NCBI GenBank assembly: GCA_037178675.1
Contig: JAYMGJ010000676.1
Span: 1-23,312, forward strand
Reading direction: 5' to 3'
Source: Scleroderma bovista
Taxonomy: Eukaryota; Basidiomycota; Agaricomycetes; Boletales; Sclerodermataceae
Length of the DNA: 23,312 bases
The stretch's first letter is position 1. Every line of letters starts with the position of its first letter. Positions 1 through 10,489 of this stretch are shown one piece after another. Under the pieces are notes generated by a model that worked only from the letters and a program-made list of their open reading frames with translations, was not told where the DNA came from and searched no databases. The position numbers were made by a program, and so were the translations under genes.

Positions 1-369
1 CAAAGCTCTATGCTAGCAAGCCTTTGTCTTGCATGGCAGATGAAGCTGAGTGAAATGCCATCACATCCTGATGAGATATGGGGTGTTAGTGCTGAGGATC
101 TTCATAAAGCAACTTGCATTTTTCCTTTTATGCATGTTGTTGACATTGAGGAGGAAACTATAGATGATATAGATTCTGAGAATGGGAGAGAAGAGCTCCC
201 TATAGATGATGAATTATTGGATGCAGCTGAGGAATTTGCTCTTGCTGATGAATATCATCATCAGATTGGAGATGGTCTGGAGGAAGGAATTACATGGATA
301 GAGCAATGGGAGGATGATGTATTGGACATGGATCCTCAATCATCTCCAAGCAAAAGAGCATGTAGATAG
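1..369 (+). CDS. 3' part of an unidentified ORF with acidic C-terminal half
   Basis: The frame is open from the left edge and ends with TAG at 367-369. The first ATG inside the window is at 10, but the frame continues upstream of it, so this is probably the C-terminal part of a longer protein. The last 75 residues are strongly acidic, with runs such as DIEEETIDDIDSE, and the protein ends in a short basic tail (SPSKRACR). Acidic tails of this kind occur at the ends of some fungal transposases, but I see no catalytic motif and do not assign a family. The following 230 bases are AT-rich with no further coding sign. Whether this is a live gene or an element remnant cannot be told from the window. 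Confidence 0.4.
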   Translation, partial: QSSMLASLCLAWQMKLSEMPSHPDEIWGVSAEDLHKATCIFPFMHVVDIEEETIDDIDSENGREELPIDDELLDAAEEFALADEYHHQIGDGLEEGITWIEQWEDDVLDMDPQSSPSKRACR

Positions 370-599
370 TTATATATTAATTGTTGTAAAAGATTGTTAT
401 AGAAATGAACCTTGTTGTTTTTTTCAATACAAATAACATATAAACTGGATTAAGGATTTATCTGTGACTGATTGTCTGATATGAATTTTTTATGAAGATT
501 ATATACTATAACAGTTTCAAGCCTATGATGAGATGTGCTATTTGCATAAAAAGTAGTCACTGGGGTGTCTTGTAATAGGTTTGAAGGTTTTGATGAAAT

Positions 600-935
600 A
601 TGCCTCATTGGCACCAATGGGATTTTCCATAATAGATTTGGGGGTTATCATGGGATCTTCCATAATAGCTTTGAGGGCTGTCATGGGACATCCCATTGTC
701 AGGCAAGAAGACCAGTAGGATGTCCCATAATAGCTTTGAGGGCTGTCATGGGATGTCCCATAATAGCTTTGGGGCTGCCATGGGACATCCCATTGTCAGG
801 CAAGAAGACAAGTGGGATGTCCCATAATAGCTTTGGGGCTGTCATGGGACATCCCATTGTCAGGCAAGAAGACCAGTGGGATGTCCCATAATAGCTTTGG
901 GGCTGTCATGGGACATCTCATTGTCATGCAAAAAA
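600..935. repeat. Tandem array 1 of a 64-bp hairpin unit
   Basis: The unit is a 13-base arm ATGGGACATCCCA, a 20-base loop, the complementary arm TGGGATGTCCCAT, and an 18-base link. Clean arms lie at 683-695, 780-792/813-825 and 844-856/877-889. There is a half unit at 748-761 and a decayed arm at 908-920. More diverged copies extend left to about 600. The loop here is TTGTCAGGCAAGAAGACCAG. Each arm is itself nearly self-complementary (TGGGA..TCCCA), so hairpins or a cruciform could form. The frame at 565-891 only reads through the repeats and is not treated as a gene. Confidence 0.85.
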
Positions 936-1142
936 ACAAATCCATAAGATGTACCATGATGTAAGATTGAACATTTCATCCACATAGAGAACTGCTGACT
1001 GCTATAATAGCATGAATGATAATGTGACCTTTAGATCTCCCTGGTTCATATGCTTGAAAATGGATTCATAATCAAGTATTGATTAATAAAATGAATAATT
1101 TCATTTTTATTGTCCACAAGATGACATAAATAAGTACTGGTA

Positions 1143-2544
1143 ATGCCTCTTGTTCCTCAACCACCACCTTCCCCCATGGGAAAGTCACCCCCCCAGCCCA
1201 AACACCAATGTTCCACATCATCCCCATGCTCAATCCTCCTCTCTGAGGTGGGAAAGAGATTTCACTCCTTCCCCAAGGGCACATTCAAGGCCCACTTTGC
1301 CCCCCCTGCTGTACCCTGCTCGGTACTCAGCTATGTTGCTTCACATCTGCCTTGCTGGTCCTGGACCACCAAGGCTGGCCCCAATGGGGGCAAAACCTTC
1401 TCTGTCCCCACTGTTCTGACCTCCTGTGGGAAGGACAGTCCCAAGGCGATCCAATGGATTGTCTCCATTCTCCATTCTTTCAAGTCCCAGCTGGCCCCTC
1501 AGGCCCTTGATCTGACATCAGGTTGGGTTCTGCCCACCTACATCAAAATCTATCAGAATAACATGCTGCTGCACCTCCATGCCCAGCAGGCTCACCCCCA
1601 GGCTCCCCTCCCCCCCCCCCCCTCAAACCCAAATGGTGTAGAGACTGTCCTGTCTCTAGGTGTGTAGAGTTGCTGATAGTAGTACTGACACTGGACTCTC
1701 TACCTTAGCTTATGTAGGCTTGTACTAGCTTACTAAGCAATCTCCCTCTTTCCTCTGTATATGTTTGAGCTCAGTCCTGGAGTGACTGAACACCACTACT
1801 CTCCCTGTTTCCTCTAGTCTCCCCAGTCCCTGGGAGCTCTTTCCAGACCTCCAGAAGCCCCTGGGTCGAATGCACCTCATCTGAGGGAGCAGCCACCCAA
1901 ACACTTTGTTGTCTTTTCAATGGCCTACCCAGCCAGCTGCACCCCCTCCCCTCTCTACCCTCACTGACCTCATGGCGGAGCTCCATAAGGAAGTTGTGGC
2001 ACTCCAGCGCAAATTCAATGCCTTCCGTGCCCTACACGAGGCCTCCCTTGATCCCCCCCTCTCTCCCCGCACCGCCCCTACAGTGGTGCCAGCCTATCCC
2101 CCCCACTCCCCCTCATCTGCTTTATCCATGTCCATTGCCCAGGAGGGCATTACCCATCCCAATCACAGGTGGCTGCAGCCTGTCCTTGATCAGGCTCACT
2201 GCCCCCCTTTCATCTGACACATCGACTCCTCAATGGTCCCCTACTACCCCTTTGATCTCCCAGAGGACTGCCAACAGGCTGTTGAGGTCATCTACCAGGT
2301 AGACATGCCCCGTTTTGTGAGTTTTGACTCCAATGGTGACCTCTACATTGCCATACAGGCCCACCCTGAGATAGTCATTGTGGCCATGGTCGCCCCCCCC
2401 AGGAGCCCCCCTGCCCCCTGCTCCCCATGCCAGAGAGCTTATCTGCTCATAGTACCCCCCCCCCCACCCCCTCCGCTCCCCCTCTCTCCTATCTCCCCCC
2501 TATCACCCCCTCAGCTACATAGTGTGCATTTTCAGGCAGCCTAG
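1143..2544 (+). pseudogene. Proline-rich hypothetical gene relic
   Basis: Three coding-like frames follow each other: 1143-1667, 1906-2217 and 2233-2544. All are rich in proline and serine and contain long C runs, for example near 1609-1622 and 2456-2466. The first contains a more ordinary stretch (ALDLTSGWVLPTYIKIYQNN). The second contains a short heptad-like segment (LMAELHKEVVALQRKFNAF), and the third contains MVPYYPFDLPEDCQQAVEV. A plausible intron, GTGTGTAGAG to TTTCCTCTAG, lies at roughly 1657-1816. It leads into a different frame (to 2302) from the one that looks most coding-like. With at least one frame conflict and slippage-prone C tracts I read this as a decaying or fast-evolving gene of unknown function. 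It could also be non-coding C-rich sequence. Confidence 0.3.
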
Positions 2545-2559
2545 GCTGCCCAGCCCTGC

Positions 2560-3000
2560 CTGTACCTGCCAGTTGGGTGGTTATGTGGGCATGTGGTCAG
2601 ATCCTTCAGACTCATTGTTTGGTAGTTTGATGTGTAGCCAGTAGAGTGCAATATGGGTGTTATCACCTGATGCACTATAATGAAAAAAAAAAGTACTGGT
2701 GAGAGTGTGTGGAGTAAAATGCACATGAATACAAAATATGGCATCATTATTCAATAGCTGGACTTTGACAAAACATCCATTGGTGAGCATCTATTATTGT
2801 TGTCCTTTATGTCTGTAGAAAACACAACCTGTATTTTATGCCCACATATCCATGATATGATACAAAGCAACTATTTTCAATATTTAGGATGGACTATCCC
2901 ACCAGCATTGTGAGTGACATGAAAGCAGGCAGAGGTGGGTGGAGGTGTTTAGAGTGACTCAGTTCTTGACATATCACTACATAAAAATGAAACATTCATC
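2560..3000. other. Unrecognised AT-rich spacer
   Basis: No frame, family or clear repeat is recognised here. Short opposite-strand frames at 2541-2790 carry no motif and are taken as chance. Confidence 0.4.
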
Positions 3001-3009
3001 ACAGCCTGG

Positions 3010-3275
3010 TACAATGGGACATTTCATTGGTATTTTTATTCAGTGGGATGGTATTTTTATGTGCAAGTGGCTTCAGGATGTCCCATTTCGGAGGACTAAG
3101 GAATGGAGAGATGGAGCCTCAAGGCTATCATGGGACATGCGGAGTACCATTGGTATTTTTATGTGCAAGTGGGATGTCCCATTGCAGCCTCAAGGCTATC
3201 ACGGGACATCCCATTGGTATTTTTATGTGCAAGTGGGATGTCCCATTGTAGCCTCAAGGCTATCAGCAGACATCT
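3010..3275. repeat. Tandem array 2 of the 64-bp hairpin unit
   Basis: The design matches the array at 600-935: arm, 20-base loop, complementary arm, 18-base link. The arm TGGGATGTCCCAT is at 3170-3182 and 3234-3246, exactly 64 bases apart, with its partner arm at 3201-3213. Decayed arms are at 3014-3026 and 3076-3087. The loop (TTGGTATTTTTATGTGCAAG) and link (TGCAGCCTCAAGGCTATC) have quite different sequences from array 1 but the same lengths. Confidence 0.85.
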
Positions 3276-4810
3276 ATTGCAATGATTTCTCAATGACTCT
3301 CGTCACTGTCATCATAGTTTTTTATCCCTCATCACCATCCCCTCTCATCATGGTCATCAGTCATTTTTCACACCTCATGTGTCATGCCAACTGAACCTTT
3401 CCTGCTCAACCATGATGGCAAGCTTCCATGCACATCAAAGTGCAGTGTTCCCATTTTTGGAGGCAACCAGACCCCAACTGGTTGCAGAAATTTCAATATT
3501 TCTCAGACCACAACCAAACCAATCACACCCAGTTTTTAATTAGGGGGTCTGCAAGCAATTTTAGCCATGCAAATTGAGACTACCTGATTTGCCCAAAATA
3601 AGGGGTCTGAAATTGATCTGCACAGAAAAGGAGGTTCACAACCAATTTTCAGCACACAGATCAAGATCCCCTTTTTTGCACAAAACAGGGGATCTGTCAA
3701 GTCTGGGTCTACTCCAGTATGGGGTCTGGTCAAGTCCAGATGAAAACAGATGAGAGATGAGGTCAGAGGTTTGGGAAGAGGTTAGCCTGGGCCAGAGTTG
3801 CAACTGATTGGATTCAATGACAAGGACAACAAGTGTTGATCCCTTGTGTAGGTTCTGATCAGATGGAGATGGACAAGGAGCAGGAGTAGTAACTTAGATG
3901 ATTTCAGATTGGAGAGTACAGGATTAACTACAGAGTACTTATACAGTAAGAACTAGGGACAAGTATATATGGTGACAAGTAAACACCCTGAAGAGCAGAC
4001 AAGGGATAACCAGAGAAAGTACTAGGTCAGGTCTGATGAAAATAAAGTCAGGTCCAGGTAAAATAAACCAGGTCTGGTGAAAATGATACAAGGCATAGGA
4101 TATAACAAGATGTGGAGAACTTGAAGCAAAGCAGGGTTGACAGGGAAGTGTAGTAAGGACTGAATAGAGACTAGCCCAAGGGTCATACTTAACAGAGGTG
4201 TATCTGCATGACCATGACCAGAGTAAGTTGCAAACGACCAGAGTTGAGCTGGAGAGCTGTGATGCAACTGGAGTAACTGGATAAGATATGGAGTTGGACA
4301 TGGTCATAACAGGGTCTGCAACCAATTTTAAGCATGCAAACCAAGAACCCCTGATTTGTGCAAAAACAGAGGTACTTGATCTTCATGTAGCCCTGCAACT
4401 AGTTTTATATTTTCCCACAAGCTCATGCAATCACAACTAGACCAATCACCCAACCCCCAGGTCCAGCAACTGCAGTCTGGTTCAGTTGCTGGTCTTTTTG
4501 CAGTCCTAGGACCAGGCTTTTATTGCTGTTTGAAAAATGGTCAGCAGTCAGGCATTTCTGAGCAAAAGTGTGATTCAGAAATATGGTAAACTTGTGCAAG
4601 TGATATCTTGCTGAAAACACTAGATATCAGGCTAAATCTTGCAGTAATAGAATCATACTTTCAGCTGCTAGGGTGCCCCATACTAGATATTTTTCAATTC
4701 AGACCATTCTTTCATATTGTCATTCTTGAGCAGCCTTGTAAGGACTGTGCACCCATTATAAAATTACAGAGTAACTTCAACTGGCCCAAAACTATCTAAG
4801 GATGCTAGGA

Positions 4811-4962
4811 ATAATATATAGAGGGGTGCCCACACTATCAGGAGGTGGGTGGATTTGTGTAGTAATGTAGTGGCTTGCTTAGAGTTCAAGTGCAAGTGGC
4901 AGGGCCAAGTCTGTTGGTACAAACCCACCTCCTGATTGTGCAAGCACCCCTCTATATATTAT
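4811..4962. mobile_element. MITE-like element, 152 bp with 40-bp terminal inverted repeats
   Basis: Bases 4811-4850 and the complement of 4923-4962 match at 36 of 40 positions (start ATAATATATAGAGGGGTGC, inner end ATCAGGAGGTGGGT). The centre of about 72 bases is unique. The ends run into TATATA, so a TA target duplication as in Tc1/mariner-type MITEs is possible but cannot be separated from the repeat itself. Confidence 0.65.
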
Positions 4963-4972
4963 CACCTTGTTT

Positions 4973-5925
4973 AACAAGGTCACTCCTGGAGTATTAGGTT
5001 GTGTGTGATACAGTAGTGTTCTCAACAAGTGGTTTGGTCAACATTCAACATCCACTTCTGTTGCAAATGGGAGCATCTCATGCATGTCTGTGTATTAGGC
5101 TCACCAGGTCTTCCACCTGAAACAGGTTTACCAGTGAGTTTATGGAATCCACACACCCCATCACAAGATAGATAGCATGTAACACCATTTTTCCTCAGAC
5201 CAGCCATCTAACAGGGTGTCCAATTCAGCATTTTTGTAGAAATAAACTAGCCAGTTTCTCCACATTATTATTGCTTGTCCAAAAAAAAAACCAAGTGCAA
5301 AAGGGAGGAGCAACTTGTAGAACATTACAATCTTCATCACTGCTCATGCTTGGATAACTGTCTTTTGGATAGCTTTGACATGGTATGTCAGCAGTGTGGA
5401 CAAAAATTATACATTTGTGCAGCCTCCTGACATAATCACAAGATGTCCCAAAATTTGCAAAGTCCACATCTATACATATACACCAAGGTGGATGCACATC
5501 CAGATCCAGAATGTAGAACCTTATCCCTCAACTGTGATTTGGTAGGGAGCCAGCTGCATCTTCTCACATTCCAACACCCAAAAGGTGCTGTCAATGTTTG
5601 GCCAATGTCATTCTCTCCTACTATAGCTATGTTATACCTGTCCATAGGTAGAGCACTTGTAACAACTAAATAGATGGTGGTGATTGTGCTATTCACAGAA
5701 GTGTCATGTAATATTCAAGAAGTAATCATGCTCACTTTTATACCCCATATTGTTTTGTCCATCACCCCAGTACTAAGGAAGAAGAAGGTAAAAGTCACCA
5801 GACTAGAGAAGCAAATAAAGCATGAAGATGGTTTTGCAATATCACAGAACCCATTTGCAGCAAGGGAATGTGCAGTGTGGAAAGAAAATACAAAACAATC
5901 TGGAGTAAGCAGGAATAGTGTTTAA
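4973..5925 (-). other. Broken coding-like frames of unknown origin
   Basis: Three consecutive minus-strand frames (5696-5436, 5497-5225 and 5207-5022) show a protein-like mix of residues with many cysteines and tryptophans. They are out of register with each other. They could be remains of a gene or transposase carried between the inner inverted repeats. No motif was recognised, and chance frames are a real alternative. Confidence 0.2.
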
Positions 5926-6377
5926 AAGTCTGGTCCTAGGACTGCAAAAAGCCTGGCAACTGAATTGGACTGGTACCAGAAATCTGTTGCAAACCAGTCA
6001 CAGCCAGTCTTTGTTGAGACCAGTTGAGGGCTATTGGTTGGTGACTAACTAGTACACATAATACATAAATCTAGTAAAAAAACAAAGACCAAGGACCCCT
6101 GTTTTGCATGCTTAAAATTGATTTTAGATCCCCTTTTGTGCACAAATCAAGAGAGTACTTCATTTGTGCAAGAAACTGGTTGCAACTGCCCTATGCAACC
6201 ACATGCAACCAGTTGCTATTGGTTCAGTTGTGGTCCAAGCAAGATCTGAAATAACTAGTCATGGTCTGGTTGCCTCCAAAAAGAGAAAGAGGCAATAGAC
6301 CAGACTGGACTGGACTTTAAAACACTAAGCAGGAATGAAAAAAAACTGTATGAGGACCCCTGACACCACAAGCAAGC

Positions 6378-6444
6378 ATGGGCCATCCCATATGGCATGG
6401 ACCAGCCCTGGGATGGGATTATAAAAACAATGGCCCATCCCAGG
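6378..6444. repeat. Hairpin cluster related to the 64-bp unit
   Basis: ATGGGCCATCCCA at 6378-6390 matches the arm of the two tandem arrays at 12 of 13 bases. Next to it CCTGGGATGGG (6407-6417) pairs perfectly with CCCATCCCAGG (6434-6444) across a 16-base loop. It looks like a third, non-tandem relative. Confidence 0.5.
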
Positions 6445-6544
6445 AGGGAAGCAGACCTTCCCTGGGATGACCATGGTTTTATAGGCTATTTGGCTGAATT
6501 GCGATACTAAACTATTCAGGCTAAATGCTTATCAAAAGTGGTTA

Positions 6545-9360
6545 CCTGAAGTGCACGATCCTCAAACCACACATACGCCCGCTTCGTCGCCTCGATTTCA
6601 TGCTCAAGCTGCCAGTCTCGTCATTCCTACCATTGGAGAACTCATTATGCATCACCCGGACAAACACATTCAGAATCAGGAGGACATTTTGATGCATTAC
6701 TTGCTATCTTGTGTGATGCCACCCCACATAGACTATGATCAGTCCCTTTCCTTGGAGGGTAAGCTTGTAATTCTTGTATTTGTTATTATACTCACCCGAC
6801 TGCAGAGTGGGCATTGCCAGACGAACTACTGTACTCCACTATATCTGCCTTGCTTTGTATCTCCCTCGTTATCAGGGACAGTGCCTACCTCATCATTGAT
6901 GCAATCGCTCGCTTCATTGCACAAGTTGTCGAGGAAATCAAGACAGCAAGTTGTAGGTATATCTTCATAGTACACTGAACCTAGGCTAATATATGATTCC
7001 ACCAGCCGTCGTTGGCCTAACTCAGTTGGCCCCTTCTGTCCATGCCCCCCACTGCACCATTACTTCAACAATATATCCTTGGACCACCTCGTAATGGCTT
7101 ATCCTGTTGCAATCCCTTGACAGTCTCATGGAAGGCCTTGTTTTCAAACCTGTCAACTGCCTACGGCTAGAGATTCACCAGGAGACGGATGCTCATGCTG
7201 ATGTTGACATTTCTACATTTTTATTCTGCGACACTTTCATCTCTTGTTATATTGCTGCTAGGTGTTCCTTTAGCGGATACTTTTTCGTGTGCTGTGTCAT
7301 GGAAATGCAGTGGACCACACTCACTCAATCACTCATTCCAATCCCTTCAGTGGGAATCAAGTATGGCATACTCGTTACGGAAGCTGCTGCTGCCAACAGA
7401 GCACGGTTGAATTTGATGAAAACTGCTGCGCAGAAATCGGCCATGGGCGTGCAGCTCTACACCCAGCTTGGTCTGCTTTTGAGTGACAAGGCACTGGTAA
7501 TTGATAACCTTGTTCAAGAAGCAGCTTTGAAATCCACCACAGTACTTGTGCAAAGGTTCGTCATCAACTGCAGGATGACATTCACGACAGCTTACCCCTT
7601 GGATAGTTTCCCTGAATTTGGGGAGGAATTGGCCCACCATCTGCACCGTTTTGTTACCTCACCTTTACCAATATTGGAGTTTGCGTTCAGTACAAAGAAG
7701 CAAGCTCCGTCGCCATTGACAGCTGCAGCCAAGTGTTTTTCATTATGTATCAAGGTGAGTCTGGTGATGCTTGGTGACTGCAGCTGGTAATTGTTGTCCA
7801 GCTCACTCTTGGAGAAGATTCAATCATGTCCAACATGTATGCTAAATTACATTGCTGCAACAAGCAAGGAAATATCTGATTCATCATCACAACAGCTACT
7901 AAACAATCCTCTTTATGGCTCATCCTTCAAATCATCTGCTGACCATCTTTCATATTGGAGTGAGGAGAGACGCTCTGATGAGGAGAAACACCTCATCGGG
8001 GCAACTACTATATCGATCATTAGTACTTGCCTTGCACTGGAGTTTGACCAGGAGGAGGCAACAAAGTTACTGATCTCAATGCTCTTGCAAAGATTGCGAG
8101 CAGCAGAACCAACCGTTGAGGCTGCAATAGCATATAATCTAGTAGACCTTGCACTTGTTGCACCTGAAGATGCTTTTGTCGATATTGTGCACACTTTCTC
8201 ATCAATCAGCTGCACAGCCAATTCGGACGACCCTAGGTTTTCAAATAATATGGTCAACTTCTTCCATCATTTCTTGTGCTATTCCACTGCTCACATTCTA
8301 TGTCCAGATATTGATGGCACAGATGAGGCTTGCCCGAGAACTTGATCAGCAACCTGATCTTTATGATGTATATCTAGAAGAACTCCTTACTCTATTTTCT
8401 GACAAGGGTGTCACTATTCAAAATACTGCGTCGTCAGGTCATCTCACCAAGGTTAGTCACTGTCATCTATCTGCTGATGCCGATTAAGCAAAACATCTCA
8501 GCATGGACATCGCTCTTGTTACCCATTGGGGAACTTCTTAATCATGCCAATTTTGCTACACATGTCAATGCATCACCTGAACTGACGTTGTCCTTCAGGA
8601 ACATGTCAACTCTGAAATGAAGGATAACTGTGAATTTTCCATTGACGGTTTCATTCAACTCACTTCCCACCATCCCATCTAAGACCGACTATCACACCAT
8701 GTCAGTGAGCAAGACTGAAGTGTCATCAGAATTTTATACTGCCGATGTATGTAAGATGGAGCCGTTTACTACTGAGTTCTACACTGCAAAAATCTGTCGT
8801 CGATTGAGTTGGTCACGGCAGAGAAGTGCAAGGTAGATGGAAACGGAGTTCGTGTGTTGTAGTATGTAATATACAATCGAAGCGTACATGCACACCACAC
8901 GAGGTACATCGTATATAAGTCATACCTACGAACCTATGTATGCCAGCGTCGAGTTTGAATCGAAGCTGTCTTGTTGACAGCGCCGTCCGGATCCTTGTCG
9001 TCGCATTTCCACCAACATTGTGGCGGTAGACATCTGTGAGTGCGAGCACTCAATGCGATTTGAAACGAAAAGCCTGCCACAGAAGTTGCTGCGAGGTTAT
9101 GCTGGCATGATTCAGCACCTTAAGGGGAAGGAAGGGTGTATTCTCACAGTCGCTCAATTCAGTGTTGCTTCTTGCTTATCATGCTTGGTGGTGAATAATC
9201 CTTTGTTAGCTATGACGACCCATTCTACCATCCTGTCACTTATGTCCCAACAGACAAGGAAGAGATTGACTGTGCTACAACCCATGCTTGGCGTCTCCTT
9301 ATACCCCATACCCTCGTGCTTCAAATGCTATTCAGTCTCCTCCAAGCTGCTCGGTCTTTG
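6545..9360 (+). pseudogene. STT4: Phosphatidylinositol 4-kinase STT4 (PI4K-alpha) fragment, broken
   Basis: STT4/PI4KA makes phosphatidylinositol 4-phosphate at the plasma membrane. This piece covers parts of its long helical N-terminal region, not the kinase domain. Recognisable stretches in family order are EWALPDELLYSTISALL (from 6806), LAPS..TSTIYPWTTS (about 7030-7091), SGYFFVCCV (about 7275), TAYPLDSFPEFGEELAHHLH (about 7590), SIMSNMY (about 7825), LYDVYLEELLTLFSDKG (about 8360), NASPEL..FRNM (about 8570-8610) and DDPFYHPVTYVPTDKEE (about 9210-9265). Introns are retained, e.g. 6759-6805 and 7755-7801, so the copy came from DNA and not from mRNA. Damage includes a TAA at 7092-7094, a frameshift near 7840, and far too little sequence between FRNM and DDPFYHP, implying an internal deletion across about 8620-9080. 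It cannot make a kinase. The assignment rests on recalled family patterns. Confidence 0.75.
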
Positions 9361-9393
9361 AGTTAGCTTCGTACTGCTCACCGATGTGTACAG

Positions 9394-9468
9394 GAAGTGG
9401 TCGTGGGTGACATCACGCTTCTGGAAACTGGAGAAATTATCTCAAGCAATGGAATATGCTTATATTGG
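9394..9468 (+). pseudogene. P-type Ca2+-ATPase (PMC1-like) fragment, actuator-domain exon
   Basis: After a possible acceptor (TGTACAG, ending at 9393) the frame reads EVVVGDITLLETGEIIS. This is the P-type ATPase motif GDIxxLExGEIIPxDG at the start of the actuator domain, as in vacuolar and plasma-membrane Ca2+ pumps. The family's downstream CDESGATGESD motif (actuator TGES) is not found. The piece directly follows the STT4 remnant, although the two genes are functionally and structurally unrelated. Confidence 0.6.
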
Positions 9469-10265
9469 ACGTGAGCGCTGAGTGCACAGATGGGTCGATA
9501 ATCCTACATGAAGGCCAGCCGCAGGATCTGCGAGCAACACCACGGAGGCTGCCAGTGGATGGTGAGCTGTGCGAGTGCAAGCAGGAGGCAGCGGAGAGCA
9601 TCGTGACGGCAGAGTGCATGAAATGCTCAAGATTTTGAGAGAAGTCATGGATGTCAACAGAATGGTGAGCAGCGACGCGAAGGACTCACAAGGGCACCCA
9701 AACACTTTGAATGTGTTGGGTATGCGTTCAGACTGTCCAAGCAAACAACCAGAGTCCCGAGATACATCGATGGGATCGAGAAGCCACGAGAGAGGTATGG
9801 GCAAGCACACATGCATTTCCAAGTTGGAAAAGGTTGTCCAAAGCCGGTGAAACATTGCCAGAAATTAGGTGAGATGGACGGCATTGCAAGCTGTAGAGGC
9901 AAGCCCATGGCCACCCTGAACAAACTAGTGGAGCTCCTGATCCCGATGATCGAGCTGTATGTTGATGATGGCAAGACGAGCGCATGTGCAGTCTTGGAAG
10001 CATACATTGGCAGGTGCGAGCGGGGTCCTGATGAATATTGCACACGACTGTCGCCTTATTGGAACGGAACATGGTCGACACAAAGTGGAGACGACTGGTA
10101 TTGACATGGCACAAAGGAGAACATCTCACGAATCGACATCTTCTACACCAACCAAACACTGCATCGCGATTCTTTTCTGCTGGGTGTCTGCTGACCTTTC
10201 TTTGACTGACAGAGAGGTAGTACATGGTGTCCTTTGCAGTAGTGACCAATATCACTTACCATCTG
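9469..10265 (+). other. Unidentified coding-like block between the two Ca2+-ATPase fragments
   Basis: The block has fairly high GC and protein-like frames on both strands. On the plus strand 9811-10104 encodes 97 residues, including MATLNKLVELLIPMIELYVD and ACAVLEAYIGRCERGPDEYC, which look like ordinary helical protein. The longest frame is on the minus strand (10255-9728, 175 residues), but its composition is Cys/Ser/His-heavy and looks like a shadow. The block sits where about 450 residues of Ca2+-ATPase should be, yet I recognise none of that enzyme in it (no DKTGT). It may be a fourth captured gene piece. Confidence 0.35.
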
Positions 10266-10269
10266 TTAG

Positions 10270-10485
10270 GTTCCCTTTGAACAACTCATGTGTGACATGG
10301 CTTCCATTGGTATTGTTGGAATTGCTTTGCCTCGACATCCACAAGGCAGTCACAGACTGTCACAGGGCTGGCTTCACCGTCAAGATGTGTACCAGGGATA
10401 CATCCTTACAGCATGCTCCATTGCACTTCAATGCGGTATCTTCACACTGGGTGGCATCATCATGGAAGGGTTGGTGTCCATTAAT
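10270..10485 (+). pseudogene. P-type Ca2+-ATPase (PMC1-like) fragment, P-domain region
   Basis: The piece begins after an acceptor-like TTAG with VPFEQLMCDMASIGIVGI. It continues in a second frame with DIHKAVTDCHRAGFTVKMC and returns to a third register with YILTACSIALQCGIFTLGGI. These match in order the fungal Ca2+-ATPase stretch around the conserved TGD motif (VKMCTGDN). Here the glycine is changed (MCTRDT) and at least two frameshifts are needed, so it is dead. It ends within about 20 bases of the first kinesin residues. These pumps move Ca2+ into the vacuole or out of the cell. Confidence 0.8.
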
Positions 10486-10489
10486 ATGT

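Larger units (their letters stand above)
4494..5951. repeat. Inner inverted-repeat pair
   Basis: A perfect 22-base inverted pair lies at 4494-4515 and 5930-5951, centred on the palindrome CCTAGG. Similarity continues outward on both sides (a TTCAGTTGCTGG-like sequence). The pair may mark the ends of a separate 1.45-kb element nested in the larger one, or the inner part of its arms. Confidence 0.5.
3454..6282. mobile_element. Inverted-repeat-bounded non-autonomous element or nest of elements
   Basis: The ends carry a perfect 20-base inverted repeat, TTTTTGGAGGCAACCAGACC at 3454-3473 and its complement at 6263-6282. Further inside, both arms share diverged blocks in inverted order, such as CAATTTTAAGCATGCAAA near 4324 and its complement near 6105. 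A second perfect inverted pair with core GCAGTCCTAGGACCAG lies at 4500-4515 and 5930-5945. The arms are full of short CTGGTTGCA-like iterations. The left arm is longer and appears interrupted at about 3740-4310, where a roughly 22-base motif (AGGTCTGGTGAAAAT) recurs at 4024-4085. No transposase was recognised. Target duplications were not found, so the exact ends, and whether this is one element or several nested ones, remain uncertain. Confidence 0.45.

Noticed and set aside
600..935. Possible CRISPR array, since equal-length repeats alternate with equal-length intervals
   Set aside because: The intervals are themselves repeated within each array, the arms are palindromic pairs, and the surrounding genes are fungal.
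1072..1284. Minus-strand frame of 70 residues
   Set aside because: It lies opposite the proline-rich frame and has no recognisable feature.
9728..10255. 175-residue minus-strand frame, the longest in that region
   Set aside because: Its Cys/Ser/His-heavy composition looks like the reverse shadow of plus-strand coding sequence, and the neighbouring gene fragments are all on the plus strand.
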